From contig NZ_STGH01000003.1 of the NCBI RefSeq assembly GCF_005222785.1, positions 186,001-250,000 on the forward strand: a DNA stretch of 64,000 nt, given 5' to 3'. This DNA comes from Rhodobacter sp. SY28-1 (lineage in GTDB: Bacteria; Pseudomonadota; Alphaproteobacteria; Rhodobacterales; Rhodobacteraceae). Below the pieces are notes generated by a model. The model did not search any database and had not been told where the DNA came from. It saw only the letters and a list, made by a program, of their open reading frames with translations. Positions 31,587 through 40,559 of this stretch are shown piece after piece. Made by a program: the position numbers and the translations under genes. Numbering within the stretch: position 1 is the stretch's first letter; the number at the start of each line of letters is the position of its first letter.

Positions 31587-32789
31587 ATGAGCCTTGCCGC
31601 CGGTCGCCCCTATCTGGCCATTCCCGGACCCTCGGTGATCCCCGACCGCGTGCTGCAGGCGATGCACCGCGGATCGCCCAACATCTACGAAGGCCCGCTG
31701 ATCGAGATGGTGGCCAGCCTGATGCCCGACCTTCGGATGGTCGCCGGGACCACGGGGCATGTGGCGCTGTATATCGGCAACGGCCATGCCGGGTGGGAGG
31801 CGGCGAACGCGAACCTATTCAACCGGGGCGACAAGGCTCTGGTGCTGGCCGTGGGGCAATTCGGCCTCTCCTGGGCCAACTCGGCCCGCGCGATGGGGAT
31901 CGAGGTCGAGGTGCTGGATTTCGGCAAGTCATCGCCCGCCGACATGGAAAGGGTCGAGGCCGCGCTGCGCGCCGATACCGGTCACAAGATCAAGGCGGTG
32001 CTGACGACGCATGTCGATACAGCAAGCTCGATCAAGACCGACATCCCGACCCTGCGCAAGGCCATCGACGCGGCAGGCCATCCCGCGCTTCTGGCGGTGG
32101 ACTGCATCGCCTCGCTGGGCTGTGACGAATTCCGCATGGACGACTGGGGCGTCGATGTGATGGTCGCCGCCTGCCAGAAGGGGTTGATGACCCCGCCGGG
32201 CCTCGCCTTTGTCTGGTTCTCGGAAGCCGCCCGCCAGCGCTGCGGCAGGACCGACCTTGCCACACCCTACTGGGCCTGGGGTCCGCGCGCCGAGCCGGAG
32301 GAGTTCTGGCAGATCTGGGACGGCACCGCGCCCACAAGCCACCTCTACGGCCTGCGCGAGGCGCTGGACATGATCCACGAAGAAGGCCTGCCGCAGGTCT
32401 GGAAGCGGCACCAGACGCTTGCCAGCGCGGTCTGGGCGGCGTTCGACGCCTGGGGCGCGGGAAACCCGGCCATTGCGATGAACGTCGCCGACCCCGTGAA
32501 TCGCGGCTGGTCGGTCACCGCCGCCCGTCTGGGTGCCCCCAATGCCACGCGCCTGCGGCAGTGGTGCGAGACGAAGGCGGGCCTTACCCTGGGCATCGGC
32601 CTTGGCATGGCGCCCTCGACCGACCCGGCCTACCACGGCTTCCTGCGGGTGGGCCACATGGGACACGTCAACGCCCACATGACCCTGGGCGCGCTGGCGG
32701 TGATGGAGGCTGGACTGGTCGCGCTGGACATCCCGCATGGGCCGGGCGCACTGGCAAACGCGGCCCGGATCATCGCCGCAAACGCCTGA
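31587..32789 (+). CDS. Class V aminotransferase, serine--glyoxylate aminotransferase-like
   Basis: The 400-residue PLP enzyme has IPGPSVIPDRVLQAMHRGSPNIYEGP at the start, the DxxxS turn in AVDCIASLGCDEFRMDDWGVD near residue 173 and the Schiff-base lysine in AACQKGLMTPPG near residue 200. It matches the SgaA/AGXT family, which transfers the amino group of serine or alanine to glyoxylate. ATG 31587 has TTGGAG six bases upstream; the longer open frame overlaps the divergent ABC exporter start and is rejected. A perfect hairpin follows. Alanine-glyoxylate or another family member remains possible. Confidence 0.88.
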   Translation: MSLAAGRPYLAIPGPSVIPDRVLQAMHRGSPNIYEGPLIEMVASLMPDLRMVAGTTGHVALYIGNGHAGWEAANANLFNRGDKALVLAVGQFGLSWANSARAMGIEVEVLDFGKSSPADMERVEAALRADTGHKIKAVLTTHVDTASSIKTDIPTLRKAIDAAGHPALLAVDCIASLGCDEFRMDDWGVDVMVAACQKGLMTPPGLAFVWFSEAARQRCGRTDLATPYWAWGPRAEPEEFWQIWDGTAPTSHLYGLREALDMIHEEGLPQVWKRHQTLASAVWAAFDAWGAGNPAIAMNVADPVNRGWSVTAARLGAPNATRLRQWCETKAGLTLGIGLGMAPSTDPAYHGFLRVGHMGHVNAHMTLGALAVMEAGLVALDIPHGPGALANAARIIAANA

Positions 32790-32809
32790 CCGCGCACCCT
32801 TGGCAGACC

Positions 32810-32832
32810 CCGGAGGGTTTCACACCCTCCGG
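32810..32832 (+). terminator. Hairpin terminator after the aminotransferase gene
   Basis: CCGGAGGGT (32810-32818) pairs perfectly with ACCCTCCGG (32824-32832) around a five-base loop, followed 14 bases later by a short ATTTT run. The downstream CTCCGGTGGGATATTTTGAG resembles a phrase often seen between Rhodobacterales genes. Confidence 0.65.
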
Positions 32833-32873
32833 ACCTCCGGTGGGATATTTTGAGAAGAGAAAGACAATTTGAC

Positions 32874-33827
32874 TCAGATGCTGCGCGTCGGAAAGTCGTC
32901 TTTCAGATAGACTCCGATGATCTCGTCAAAGCTGGATTCTGCTGCAAAGCCCAAGGCGCGGGCCGTCGTGGCCTCGCAGGCCTCGGCCCAGGGTTCGACG
33001 ATGGCCTGGATCACCGGGTCGGGTTCGCGGCGGATCAGGTCGACCGCCCCTTGTCCGGCGACGCGACGCAGAGCCTCGATCATCTCGGCAATGCTGGCCG
33101 ACAGGCCGGGCATCGACAGCGCGCGGCTAGGGCCAAGTTTGCCGGTGTCCAGCGTAGCCGCGCGCAGGAAGAACCCGGTGGCAGCGCGGGGGCTGGCGAA
33201 CCAGTGGCGCAAGGTATCGCGGACCGGCAGGATGGCGGGCAACCCGTTCAGCGGCTCGCGCAGGATCGAGGAATAGAAGCCCGAGGCCGCCCGGTTCGGC
33301 TTGCCCGGCCGGATGCAGATCGTCGGCAGGCGAAGTGCTACCCCGTCCAGCAGCCCCCGGCGCGAATAGTCGGACAAGAGAAGCTCGGTCATTGCCTTTT
33401 GCGTGCCGTAACTCGTGCGCGGGGTCAGGTGGAAATCATCCGGGATGACCTTCGGGAACGGTGCGCCGAACACCGCCAGCGACGAGGCGAAGACCAGCCG
33501 GGGGCAGTAACCTTGCCGGGCGGCGATGGCGTCGAACAAGGCGCGTGACGCGTCAAGGTTGACCGCATAGCCCTTGGCAAGGTCCGCCTCCGCCTCGCCC
33601 GAGACGATGGCGGCCAGATGGAAGATCAGGTCCGGACGGTCCTGCAGCAGAAGTTCGGCTGCGCCGGGATCGGCAAGATTCACCGCAACTGAGCTGGCAC
33701 CGGGCACATCGGGCGGGGCCACCAAGTCGGCCAGCGTCAGCCGCGAAAAGGGCAGGGCGCCGCCGGTGATCGCCGCCGTCAGTTTGCGGCCCAGCATGCC
33801 CGCCGCGCCCAGGATCAGGATATGCAT
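32874..33827 (-). CDS. denD: NAD-dependent epimerase/dehydratase, D-erythronate dehydrogenase-like (DenD)
   Basis: The 317-residue extended SDR protein has MHILILGAAGMLGRKL (NAD motif, residues 1-16), the HLAAIVSGEAEAD loop near residue 80 and the catalytic YGTQK motif near residue 146. The ILGAAGMLGRKL and TSYGTQKAM phrases are typical of DenD, which oxidises D-erythronate at C2. ATG 33827 is preceded by GGAGGGG; an upstream ATG adds ten non-homologous residues. No other erythronate genes are adjacent, so the substrate is tentative. Confidence 0.8.
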   Translation of the reverse strand: MHILILGAAGMLGRKLTAAITGGALPFSRLTLADLVAPPDVPGASSVAVNLADPGAAELLLQDRPDLIFHLAAIVSGEAEADLAKGYAVNLDASRALFDAIAARQGYCPRLVFASSLAVFGAPFPKVIPDDFHLTPRTSYGTQKAMTELLLSDYSRRGLLDGVALRLPTICIRPGKPNRAASGFYSSILREPLNGLPAILPVRDTLRHWFASPRAATGFFLRAATLDTGKLGPSRALSMPGLSASIAEMIEALRRVAGQGAVDLIRREPDPVIQAIVEPWAEACEATTARALGFAAESSFDEIIGVYLKDDFPTRSI

Positions 33828-33881
33828 GGTCCCCTCCGTTTCCCGGCAGGGGACCATATCAGCCGCCCAAAGCCAAGCGGA

Positions 33882-34250
33882 TCAGCCGCCGTTCTTGGCC
33901 AGCCACTCCTCCATCCATTTGATCTCGGCCTCTTGTGCCGCGATGATCCCCTCGGCCAGCTTGCGGACCTCGGGGTCCGTGCCATGCTCCAGCACGATCT
34001 GCGCCATCTCGACCGCGCCCTGATGGTGCGGGATCATGCCCTTGATGAAGTCGACATCGGCATTGCCGGTGTATTCGATCGCCATCTGTTCATGCATCCG
34101 CGTGTTGGCGTCCATGAAAGCCATCGACGCCGGGCCCATGTCGCCCATCATCGTGTGGCCCTCGTGGCCGGTTGTCGTATCTTGCGCAACGGCGGCAACG
34201 CCAGCGGCGGCGGCAACAAGGGCCAGGGCCAAGGTCATCGGTTTCAGCAT
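33882..34250 (-). CDS. DUF305 periplasmic protein (CopM-like)
   Basis: The 122-residue protein has a signal peptide (MLKPMTLALALVAAAAGVAAVA) and a DUF305 ferritin-like helical domain. That domain includes DVDFIKGMIPHHQGAVEMAQ, with the paired His residues of the family, and a methionine/histidine-rich stretch near residues 28-52 (GHEGHTMMGDM). Such proteins bind copper or silver in the periplasm. It lies 54 bases upstream of the DenD-like gene on the same strand. No copper-resistance genes are adjacent. Confidence 0.88.
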   Translation of the reverse strand: MLKPMTLALALVAAAAGVAAVAQDTTTGHEGHTMMGDMGPASMAFMDANTRMHEQMAIEYTGNADVDFIKGMIPHHQGAVEMAQIVLEHGTDPEVRKLAEGIIAAQEAEIKWMEEWLAKNGG

Positions 34251-34436
34251 GTTGGATCTCCTTCCATTCCTCTTTCGCCTCTTTTCCGACCTTCCCGCAT
34301 GGGAAGGAAACTCATTTCGCCGTGAAGCGCGATTGTGCCGCAGCTGTGCACGACCTCAGGCGATCTGTGCGCCTTGCCCCCCTTTCCGCTGCCCGGGTCA
34401 AAGAGTATCCTTGTCAAAGTGGGAACCAAGGATGCG

Positions 34437-35237
34437 GTGCTTGAGGTGAAGCGCAAGGGGTGCAGGCCTGTCGTCGGGATCATCGGCAACAGCTACATGC
34501 TCAACGGCAGCTATCCGGCGCATTCCGCCGGGACGATGAACACGGCCGCCGTGGCCGAGGTCGCAGGCTGCCTGCCGCTGATCATCCCCTCGGACCCGCG
34601 CTATGTCGGTGTGGGCGAACTCCTGGACCTTTGCGACGGCTTCCTTCTGACCGGGGGCCGCCCGAACGTCCATCCCAGCGAATACGGCGAGGAGGAAACC
34701 CCCGCCCACGGCGCCTTCGACCGGGGCCGCGATGCGATCACGCTGCCCCTGATCCGCGCCTGTGTAGACCGGGGCCAGCCCTTCCTCGGCATCTGCCGCG
34801 GCTTTCAGGAGGTGAACGTGGCCCTCGGCGGCACGCTCCACCCCGAAATCCGCGAGCTTCCGGGCCGGATGAACCACCGTATGCCGCCCGACGGCACGCT
34901 TGAGGAATGCTTTGCCCTGCGCCACACGGTGACCTTCACCGAGGGCGGGGTTTTCCACCGCCTGATGGGCGCGCGCGAGGTGATGACCAACACGCTGCAC
35001 GGGCAGGGCATCGCCCGTCCGGCGGGCAGCATCGTCGTCGATGGTCATGCCCCCGACGGCACGCCCGAGGCGACCTATGTCAAGGACGCGCCAGGTTTTA
35101 CCCTGTCCGTGCAATGGCATCCGGAATGGAACGCAGGCAACGACCCGGTCTCGCGCCCGCTGTTCCAGGCCTTCGGCACTGCGGTCGCCGCCTGGGCCTC
35201 GGGCAAGCGCCCCGCCGCGATGGCGCGGTCGGCCTGA
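34437..35237 (+). CDS. puuD: Class I glutamine amidotransferase, gamma-glutamyl-gamma-aminobutyrate hydrolase-like (peptidase C26)
   Basis: A protein of about 266 residues with the PuuD/C26 fold. The nucleophile elbow is PFLGICRGFQEVNVALGG (catalytic Cys in GICRG), the oxyanion/active-site loop is LTGGRPNVHPSEYGEE, and the His/Glu pair lies in VQWHPEWN near the C-terminus. PuuD frees GABA from gamma-glutamyl-GABA in putrescine breakdown. The start is unsure: GTG 34437 has AAGG five bases upstream, while other GTG codons (34419, 34446) and an ATG at 34335 are in frame. No other puu genes are close. Confidence 0.83.
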   Translation: MLEVKRKGCRPVVGIIGNSYMLNGSYPAHSAGTMNTAAVAEVAGCLPLIIPSDPRYVGVGELLDLCDGFLLTGGRPNVHPSEYGEEETPAHGAFDRGRDAITLPLIRACVDRGQPFLGICRGFQEVNVALGGTLHPEIRELPGRMNHRMPPDGTLEECFALRHTVTFTEGGVFHRLMGAREVMTNTLHGQGIARPAGSIVVDGHAPDGTPEATYVKDAPGFTLSVQWHPEWNAGNDPVSRPLFQAFGTAVAAWASGKRPAAMARSA

Positions 35238-35238
35238 T

Positions 35239-35252
35239 TTGACACGGATCAG
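35239..35252. promoter_or_regulatory. Imperfect FNR-type box upstream of the HemG-like gene
   Basis: TTGACACGGATCAG matches TTGAC-N4-ATCAA with one mismatch at the last base. It lies 53 bases upstream of the HemG-like gene. The strong FnrL box before hemA in this window makes FnrL control of a haem-pathway gene plausible, but a 13-base near-match could arise by chance. Confidence 0.3.
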
Positions 35253-35305
35253 GGCGGGAGGGTCCCGCAAGGTGTAAGAGAGGGCCTTCGCAAAAGGAGG
35301 CCACG

Positions 35306-35869
35306 ATGTATCTGCTCATCGCCTATGCCACGACCGATGGCCAGACCCGCAAGATCGCCCGCTTTGCCGCGGACCGGTTGGCGGGGCAGGGTCACGCGGT
35401 GGAACTTCTGAACGTCGAGGATGCCGAGGGGCTGGACCTGTCGCGCTTCGATGCCGCGATCCTGGCGGGGTCCCTGCACGCCGGGGGTTACCAGAAATCC
35501 CTCGCCCGCTTTGCCACCGCAGCCCGTATCGACCTTGCGCTGATGCCGACGCTGTTCCTGGCCGTCTCGCTGTCGGCCGCCGGGCAGGACCCTGACGACT
35601 GGGCGGGATTGCGCAAATGCCTTGCCGGGTTCGAGGCCGACACCGGCTGGACGCCCGGTCGCGTCGAACATGTCGTCGGCGCCTTCCGTTTTACCGAATA
35701 CGATTTCTTCCGTGCCTGGGCGATGCGCCGGATCGCGGATCAGAAGGGGGAACCGGTCGAGCCCGGCCGCGACAAGGAATACACCGACTGGGCAGCGCTG
35801 GGTCAGACGCTGGACGGTTGGGTCGCAGGCCTCACCCCCAGGGTCAAAGCGGGCGCAGCTTCAGCTTGA
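35306..35869 (+). CDS. hemG: Flavodoxin-fold protein, HemG-type protoporphyrinogen dehydrogenase-like
   Basis: The 187-residue protein opens with MYLLIAYATTDGQTRKIARFAAD, the FMN-binding loop of a long-chain flavodoxin, and has the FDAAILAGSLHAGGYQKSL segment and the EYDFFRAWAMRRIA motif typical of menaquinone-type protoporphyrinogen dehydrogenase HemG. A strong AAAAGGAGG precedes the ATG. Its last 26 bases overlap the end of the convergent CorC-type gene. Some Rhodobacterales use HemJ for this step, so a general flavodoxin role remains possible. Confidence 0.75.
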   Translation: MYLLIAYATTDGQTRKIARFAADRLAGQGHAVELLNVEDAEGLDLSRFDAAILAGSLHAGGYQKSLARFATAARIDLALMPTLFLAVSLSAAGQDPDDWAGLRKCLAGFEADTGWTPGRVEHVVGAFRFTEYDFFRAWAMRRIADQKGEPVEPGRDKEYTDWAALGQTLDGWVAGLTPRVKAGAASA

Positions 35870-37148
35870 CGATGCGGTTCTCGCGCTTGGCGATCACGGT
35901 AAAGCGGAAGCCGTGGAAACTGAACACCTGGCCCTCGTTCGGGATCATCTGCGCCTCGTGGATCACTAGGCCCGCAATGGTGTTCGCCTCGTCGTCCGGC
36001 AGCCGCCAGTCGGTCGCACGGTTCAGGTCGCGGATCGTCATCGCCCCGTCGATCAGATAGGCGCCGTCCTCGGTCATCGTCAGGCCCGAATCCTTCTGCA
36101 CCACGTCGAATTCATCGGTGATGTCGCCGACGATCTCCTCAAGGATGTCCTCCAGCGTGATCAGCCCCTGCAGCGCGCCGTATTCGTCGACGACCAGGGC
36201 AAAGTGTGTCCGCCGCGCCAGGAATTCGCGCATTTGTTCGTCAAGGCTGGTCGTGTCGGGGATGAAATAGGGCTTCATCGCCACCTTGACGATGTCCAGC
36301 GCCTCGATCCCCTGGACCGATCCGTCTTCCCCCCTCACCAGCCGGTCGACCTCACGCAGCAGGTCCTTGGCATGGACAACGCCCAGGATATTGTCGTCGC
36401 TTTCGCGGTAGATCGGCAGACGCGTGTGGGGCGAGGCAAGAACCCGGGTGATGATCTCTCCCGGCGGCAGGTCGGCGTCGATCATCTCGACCTGGCGGCG
36501 GTGGCGCATGATCTCGTCGACCGTGCGATGCGACAGGTCCAGCGCGCCAAGCAGGCGGTCACGGTCCGCTTTCTCCACCGCGCCTTCGGAATGGCCAAGC
36601 GCGATGGCCCCGGCAATCTCCTCGCGCAGCGCCAGCATCGCGCTGCCTTCGTCGGCCTTCAGCCCGAAAAGCCGCAGGATGCCGCGCACCAGCGCCCGCA
36701 CCACGGTCACGATGGGCGAAAACAGAATGATCAGAAACCGGATCAGAGGGGCAACCTTGGTCGCGACCGGCTCCGGGAAGGTGATGGCCACTGTCTTCGG
36801 CATCACCTCACCGAACACCAGCACCAGCGCCGTCATTGCCAGCGTGGCCAGCGCCACCCCGCTGTCGCCGAACAGCCGGGTCAAAAGAGCAGTGGCCAGC
36901 GAGGCCGACAGGATGTTGACGATGTTGTTGCCCAGCAGCAGCGCGCCAATCATCCGCTCCCGGTCCTCGGTCACCTTCATCGCGGCCTTCGCCCCGATCG
37001 ACCCCTTGTCCGCCTGCGCCTTAAGCTTCCCGCGCGACGCCGCCGTCAGCGCTGTCTCGGAACCGGAAAAGAAGGCCGACATCACCAGAAGCGCCACAAT
37101 GGCAGCGCAGGTCAGCCAGAATGCAGTGTCAAGCGAGGCGTCGGGCAT
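35844..37148 (-). CDS. HlyC/CorC (CNNM-type) membrane protein with CBS domains
   Basis: The 434-residue protein has an N-terminal DUF21/CNNM membrane domain (about residues 1-190) with SAFFSGSETALTAASRGKL, then two CBS domains (about 205-335), including VEMIDADLPPGEII and FALVVDEYGALQGLITLEDILEEIVGD, and a C-terminal CorC_HlyC domain (about 345-434). Such proteins are linked to magnesium or cobalt efflux and sometimes to haemolysin phenotypes. Length is normal. It converges on the HemG-like gene with a 26-base overlap and lies 16 bases downstream of xerD, with which it may be co-transcribed. Confidence 0.92.
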   Translation of the reverse strand: MPDASLDTAFWLTCAAIVALLVMSAFFSGSETALTAASRGKLKAQADKGSIGAKAAMKVTEDRERMIGALLLGNNIVNILSASLATALLTRLFGDSGVALATLAMTALVLVFGEVMPKTVAITFPEPVATKVAPLIRFLIILFSPIVTVVRALVRGILRLFGLKADEGSAMLALREEIAGAIALGHSEGAVEKADRDRLLGALDLSHRTVDEIMRHRRQVEMIDADLPPGEIITRVLASPHTRLPIYRESDDNILGVVHAKDLLREVDRLVRGEDGSVQGIEALDIVKVAMKPYFIPDTTSLDEQMREFLARRTHFALVVDEYGALQGLITLEDILEEIVGDITDEFDVVQKDSGLTMTEDGAYLIDGAMTIRDLNRATDWRLPDDEANTIAGLVIHEAQMIPNEGQVFSFHGFRFTVIAKRENRIVKLKLRPL

Positions 37149-37164
37149 GGGGTCCTTATGGTGT

Positions 37165-38109
37165 TCAGGCCTGACCCTTGCGGGCCAGCGGGTGTTTGGT
37201 CAGGACAAGGTCCTTCAAGTGGTCATCCAGCACATGCGTGTAAATCTCGGTCGTGGCAACATCGGCGTGCCCCAAAAGCGTCTGGATCACCCGCAGATCG
37301 GCCCCATGCGCCAGAAGATGGGTCGCAAAGGCGTGGCGCAGGACATGCGGCGTGACCCGCGAAGGTGACAGGCCCGCCAGAACTGCCACGTCCTTGACCA
37401 GGCTGTGGAAATACTGCCGCGTCAGATGCCCCTCGCGCCCGTCGCCGGGAAACAGAAAGCGTGACGGCACCCGCCCCGCCTTGCGCCCGGCCTCCTCGTC
37501 GGCGTCCCGGTGGGCCAGCCAGGAGGCCAACGCCGCGCGCGCCGGGGTGGACAGCGGCACCATCCGCTCCTTGTCGCCCTTGCCGCGCACCAGGATCATC
37601 CGCGGATCGCCCCGCACCGCGGCCACCGGCAGGCCGACCAGTTCGCTGACCCGCAGGCCCGTCGCATAAAGCAGTTCGAACAGCGCCGTGTCCCGCAGCC
37701 GGTCGCCCTGGCTGCGCCCCCGGGTCCGGGCGGCCTCCATCAGCCGGGTGACTTCGGCTTCGCTCAGGGTTTTCGGCAGGCCCTGCGCCTTGCCCGGTCC
37801 GGTCAGCCGCAGCGCCGGATTGTCGCCACGCCAGCCTTCCTCGAACGCAAAGCGGAACAATTGCCGGATCGAGGACAGCCGCCGCGCCCGGGTTGCCTTG
37901 GACAGTCCCTGGGCATCGCAGTGGACCAGATAGTCCTCGACCAATGCGCGGTCCGCCGTCGCCAGGTTGCCCCCGCGCCGCGCCAGCCAGTCGGCGAAAT
38001 CCACAAGGTCGCGCCCATAGGCCAGCTGCGTGTTCCGCGCCGCGCCCAGATCGGCCGCCCTTGCGTCAAGAAAGGTCGAGATCCACCGGCTCGCCTCAGG
38101 CTCGGGCAT
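37165..38109 (-). CDS. xerD: Tyrosine recombinase XerD
   Basis: The 314-residue recombinase has an N-terminal SAM-like core-binding domain (about residues 5-100). The catalytic domain carries all expected residues: Arg in ATGLRVSEL, Lys in GKGDKERMVPL, His-x-x-Arg in TPHVLRHAFATHLL, His in LLGHADVATTEIY, and the Tyr nucleophile in EIYTHV. XerCD resolves chromosome dimers at dif. Location in a core-gene run and normal length argue against a phage integrase. Confidence 0.9.
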   Translation of the reverse strand: MPEPEASRWISTFLDARAADLGAARNTQLAYGRDLVDFADWLARRGGNLATADRALVEDYLVHCDAQGLSKATRARRLSSIRQLFRFAFEEGWRGDNPALRLTGPGKAQGLPKTLSEAEVTRLMEAARTRGRSQGDRLRDTALFELLYATGLRVSELVGLPVAAVRGDPRMILVRGKGDKERMVPLSTPARAALASWLAHRDADEEAGRKAGRVPSRFLFPGDGREGHLTRQYFHSLVKDVAVLAGLSPSRVTPHVLRHAFATHLLAHGADLRVIQTLLGHADVATTEIYTHVLDDHLKDLVLTKHPLARKGQA

Positions 38110-38112
38110 GGG

Positions 38113-39687
38113 CTAGCCCCGCCGTTCCAGGATCATCAGTTCCAGCGCCGTGCGCCGCGCCACGCTTTCCTGACCGGCCAGCCGCAGCAGCGACAGCCCC
38201 TCGGTCACCCCCCGCAGATCGCCCTGCACACCCCGACCGATGTCGTCCATGGCGGCGATGATCGCCTCGCCCTTGCGGTTGCCGTCCAGCAGCGCCTGCG
38301 CCTCGGCCGACACCGCCGGGGCCCGGAACGCGGCAGAAATCGCCCGCGCCAGGCTGTCGGGCGGCAGGGCCGAGGCCGCCTTGCCAAGCGCAATCGCCGT
38401 CAGGAACGCGTCTTCGGCCGAGGCTGGCTGCGCCCGGTTCGCCACGGTTTCGGCATAGGGCGACAGAAGCCCGACGCGGAAGGCGATGTCGGCTGCCTCG
38501 CCCTCCAGCGGCAGCTCGATCAGCGCCTTGCTGAACAGGATGGCGAAGGGCACTTCCAGCTCCACCTCCTGCATCTTTGCCCAGACGGCAGGCAGCGTGG
38601 CCGCCACTCGCGCCGCATCCTTCGCCGTGATCGCCGCCTCGAAGGCCTGGAAGGCCGCTACCCGGTCCCACACCCCGCCCGAGGCCGCAGGGTCATGCTC
38701 GGTATAGAGGCCCAGGATCACGTTCGGCGGGATCGTCCCCGCCCTGGTCAGCCGCTCCGCCGCCTCGATCCGCGCCTTCCAGCCCGACCGGGGGCTGATC
38801 TCGGCATAGGAAAACGCAATCGGCAGGCCCTCGGTCGGCAGGGGTTCGCCAATCGCGGAATAGATCATCCAGTCCAGCGGCGTGACCGGGTTCGGGGCAG
38901 GGGGGACCGGCTCGCCCTCGTACAGGTCGGGGTCCAGAAAGCGCGACAACAGCGCCTCCTGATCCGTGCTGATCTGGCCAAGCGCCTGCGAGGTCCGGAT
39001 CGTCAGCGCCGCCGTGTCCCAGTCGCCCGACCGCGCCAGACAGAAGATGCGCGCGGGCACGGTTGGCGCCAGATGCGGCTCGCTTGCCATCGACTGGCAG
39101 GCCCGTTCCTCGGCCCCCGTCAAAAGCGCCACGTCGAAGGCGCGCCGGAACAGCTCGGGCGACGTCTCCCCTGCCGCCTCGATCAGCGCCGCCGCCTGTT
39201 CCAGCGCCCCCAGCGCCAGAAGCTTGTCGATCCGCACCAGAAGCAACTCACCCCGGCCCCCGGCATCGACCGGAGCCGCGACCTCGGCCAAGAGCACCGT
39301 CAGGAACAGCTGGCGCAGGGCGGGCAGGTCCTCATCGGGATGCTTCACCAACGCCTCGGCGATCTCGCGCGTCAGACCCGCGCCCCACAGATCGCGCGGC
39401 AGGCCCGAGACCGCCACCGGGATCAGCCCCACCCCGTCCGGCGATGGCCCGTCCAGCGATGAGGTCGTGACTGTTGCCGGCAGCGCGCGCCCCGCCTCGG
39501 CAACGGGCGGCTCGTCTATGGCCCGGGACGTGGTGCCTGCCGTCGCCGGGGTGGCAACCGATTGCGACAGCCAGTCGATGGCAGAAAGCGGGCCAGTCCC
39601 CGCGCCCGTCTCTTGCGCTGCGACCGGCAGGGCGGACCCACTGGCGGCCAGGATCAGCGACAGGACACTGGCCTTACTCGCCCGCAT
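38113..39687 (-). CDS. Secreted or periplasmic protein of unknown function
   Basis: The 524-residue protein has a signal peptide (MRASKASVLSLILAASGSALPVAAQE, cleavage near residue 25). It then has a Ser/Thr/Ala/Pro-rich linker to about residue 90 and a long helical, TPR-like region of alanine-rich repeats. No catalytic motif or membrane anchor is visible. The gene ends three bases before xerD and its start overlaps the end of a 45-residue membrane protein gene, so all three probably form one transcript. Confidence 0.85.
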   Translation of the reverse strand: MRASKASVLSLILAASGSALPVAAQETGAGTGPLSAIDWLSQSVATPATAGTTSRAIDEPPVAEAGRALPATVTTSSLDGPSPDGVGLIPVAVSGLPRDLWGAGLTREIAEALVKHPDEDLPALRQLFLTVLLAEVAAPVDAGGRGELLLVRIDKLLALGALEQAAALIEAAGETSPELFRRAFDVALLTGAEERACQSMASEPHLAPTVPARIFCLARSGDWDTAALTIRTSQALGQISTDQEALLSRFLDPDLYEGEPVPPAPNPVTPLDWMIYSAIGEPLPTEGLPIAFSYAEISPRSGWKARIEAAERLTRAGTIPPNVILGLYTEHDPAASGGVWDRVAAFQAFEAAITAKDAARVAATLPAVWAKMQEVELEVPFAILFSKALIELPLEGEAADIAFRVGLLSPYAETVANRAQPASAEDAFLTAIALGKAASALPPDSLARAISAAFRAPAVSAEAQALLDGNRKGEAIIAAMDDIGRGVQGDLRGVTEGLSLLRLAGQESVARRTALELMILERRG

Positions 39688-39811
39688 TCAACACCACTGG
39701 CTTCGTGACCTCGCCCTGCACCGGGGTCAGGTCGCCCAGATAGGCATAGACGGTCAGGCCAACGAAGCCCAGAATCACCAGCAACAGCAAGGCCTTGATG
39801 ATCCGACCCAT
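39674..39811 (-). CDS. Small single-pass membrane protein, 45 residues
   Basis: ATG 39811 opens a 45-codon frame (MGRIIKALLLLVILGFVGLTVYAYLG...) with one membrane segment at residues 5-26 and a short periplasmic tail ending LNAGE. GAAGGG lies upstream. The stop falls 11 bases inside the start of the 524-residue gene, a typical operon overlap. It is divergent from aroK. Length and hydrophobic pattern suggest a real small membrane protein; function is not known. Confidence 0.72.
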   Translation of the reverse strand: MGRIIKALLLLVILGFVGLTVYAYLGDLTPVQGEVTKPVVLNAGE

Positions 39812-39992
39812 GGTATAGCCCTTCCTCGACTTCTGCCGTGTGGCTTCATCCACCCGACGATTCTTGCCGCGTGAAGCCGCCCGATCGGGCGCCCCTGCGG
39901 GTTTCGTTGCGAATGTATATAGCATTCGGCAAGAGTTCACGCCATTGAGGGGGAAAGATTTCCCGTCGGCAAGTCCTTGCCCGGGAAGGGCG

Positions 39993-40559
39993 ATGCGGCG
40001 GGACCGGGGGGTCATGGCGAGGCTGGCGAAGACCGTGGTGCTGGTGGGGATGATGGGGGCGGGCAAGACTGCCGTCGGCACCGCACTTGCCCGGCAGTTG
40101 GGCGTCGAGTTCCGCGACAGCGACGAAGAGATCGTCCGCGCCGCCAACCGCGCGATCGCCGAGATCTTCGAACGCGACGGCGAGCCTTTCTTCCGCGCCC
40201 GCGAGACCGAGGTGATCGGCCGCCTGCTGCGCGGCACCCCGTGCGTGCTGTCCACTGGCGGCGGCGCCTTCCTGTCCGAGACGAATCGCAATCTGATCCA
40301 CGACGTCGGCGTTTCGGTCTGGCTCCGGGCCGACCTTGACCTTCTGTGGCAGCGCGTGCGGCACAAGTCGACGCGGCCGCTTCTGCGCACCGCGAACCCG
40401 CGCGAGACGCTGCGCGAACTCTACGACAAGCGCCAGCCGTTCTATGCGCAAGCCGATATCATCGTCGAAAGCCAGGCGGATCTGTCGGTCGAGGACATGG
40501 CCGCACGGGTCCGCGAAGCGCTGAAGGCGCGGCCCGACGTACTTGGGGGAACAGCGTGA
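39993..40559 (+). CDS. aroK: Shikimate kinase
   Basis: A protein of about 188 residues with the P-loop VGMMGAGKTAVG, the shikimate-binding DSDEEI (Asp-Ser-Asp) motif, the STGGGAF Walker-B-like loop and the LID region RVRHKSTRPLLR. It phosphorylates shikimate in aromatic amino acid synthesis. ATG 39993 is chosen because GGGAAGGG precedes it; ATG 40014 (MARLAKTVV) is also possible. It overlaps aroB by four bases (GTGA), giving the usual aroKB operon. Confidence 0.93.
   Translation: MRRDRGVMARLAKTVVLVGMMGAGKTAVGTALARQLGVEFRDSDEEIVRAANRAIAEIFERDGEPFFRARETEVIGRLLRGTPCVLSTGGGAFLSETNRNLIHDVGVSVWLRADLDLLWQRVRHKSTRPLLRTANPRETLRELYDKRQPFYAQADIIVESQADLSVEDMAARVREALKARPDVLGGTA

Noticed and set aside
37165-38109. 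Integrase responsible for the tRNA-Asp insert
   Set aside because: The protein is a standard XerD in a core-gene run 20 kb away; nothing ties it to the insert.
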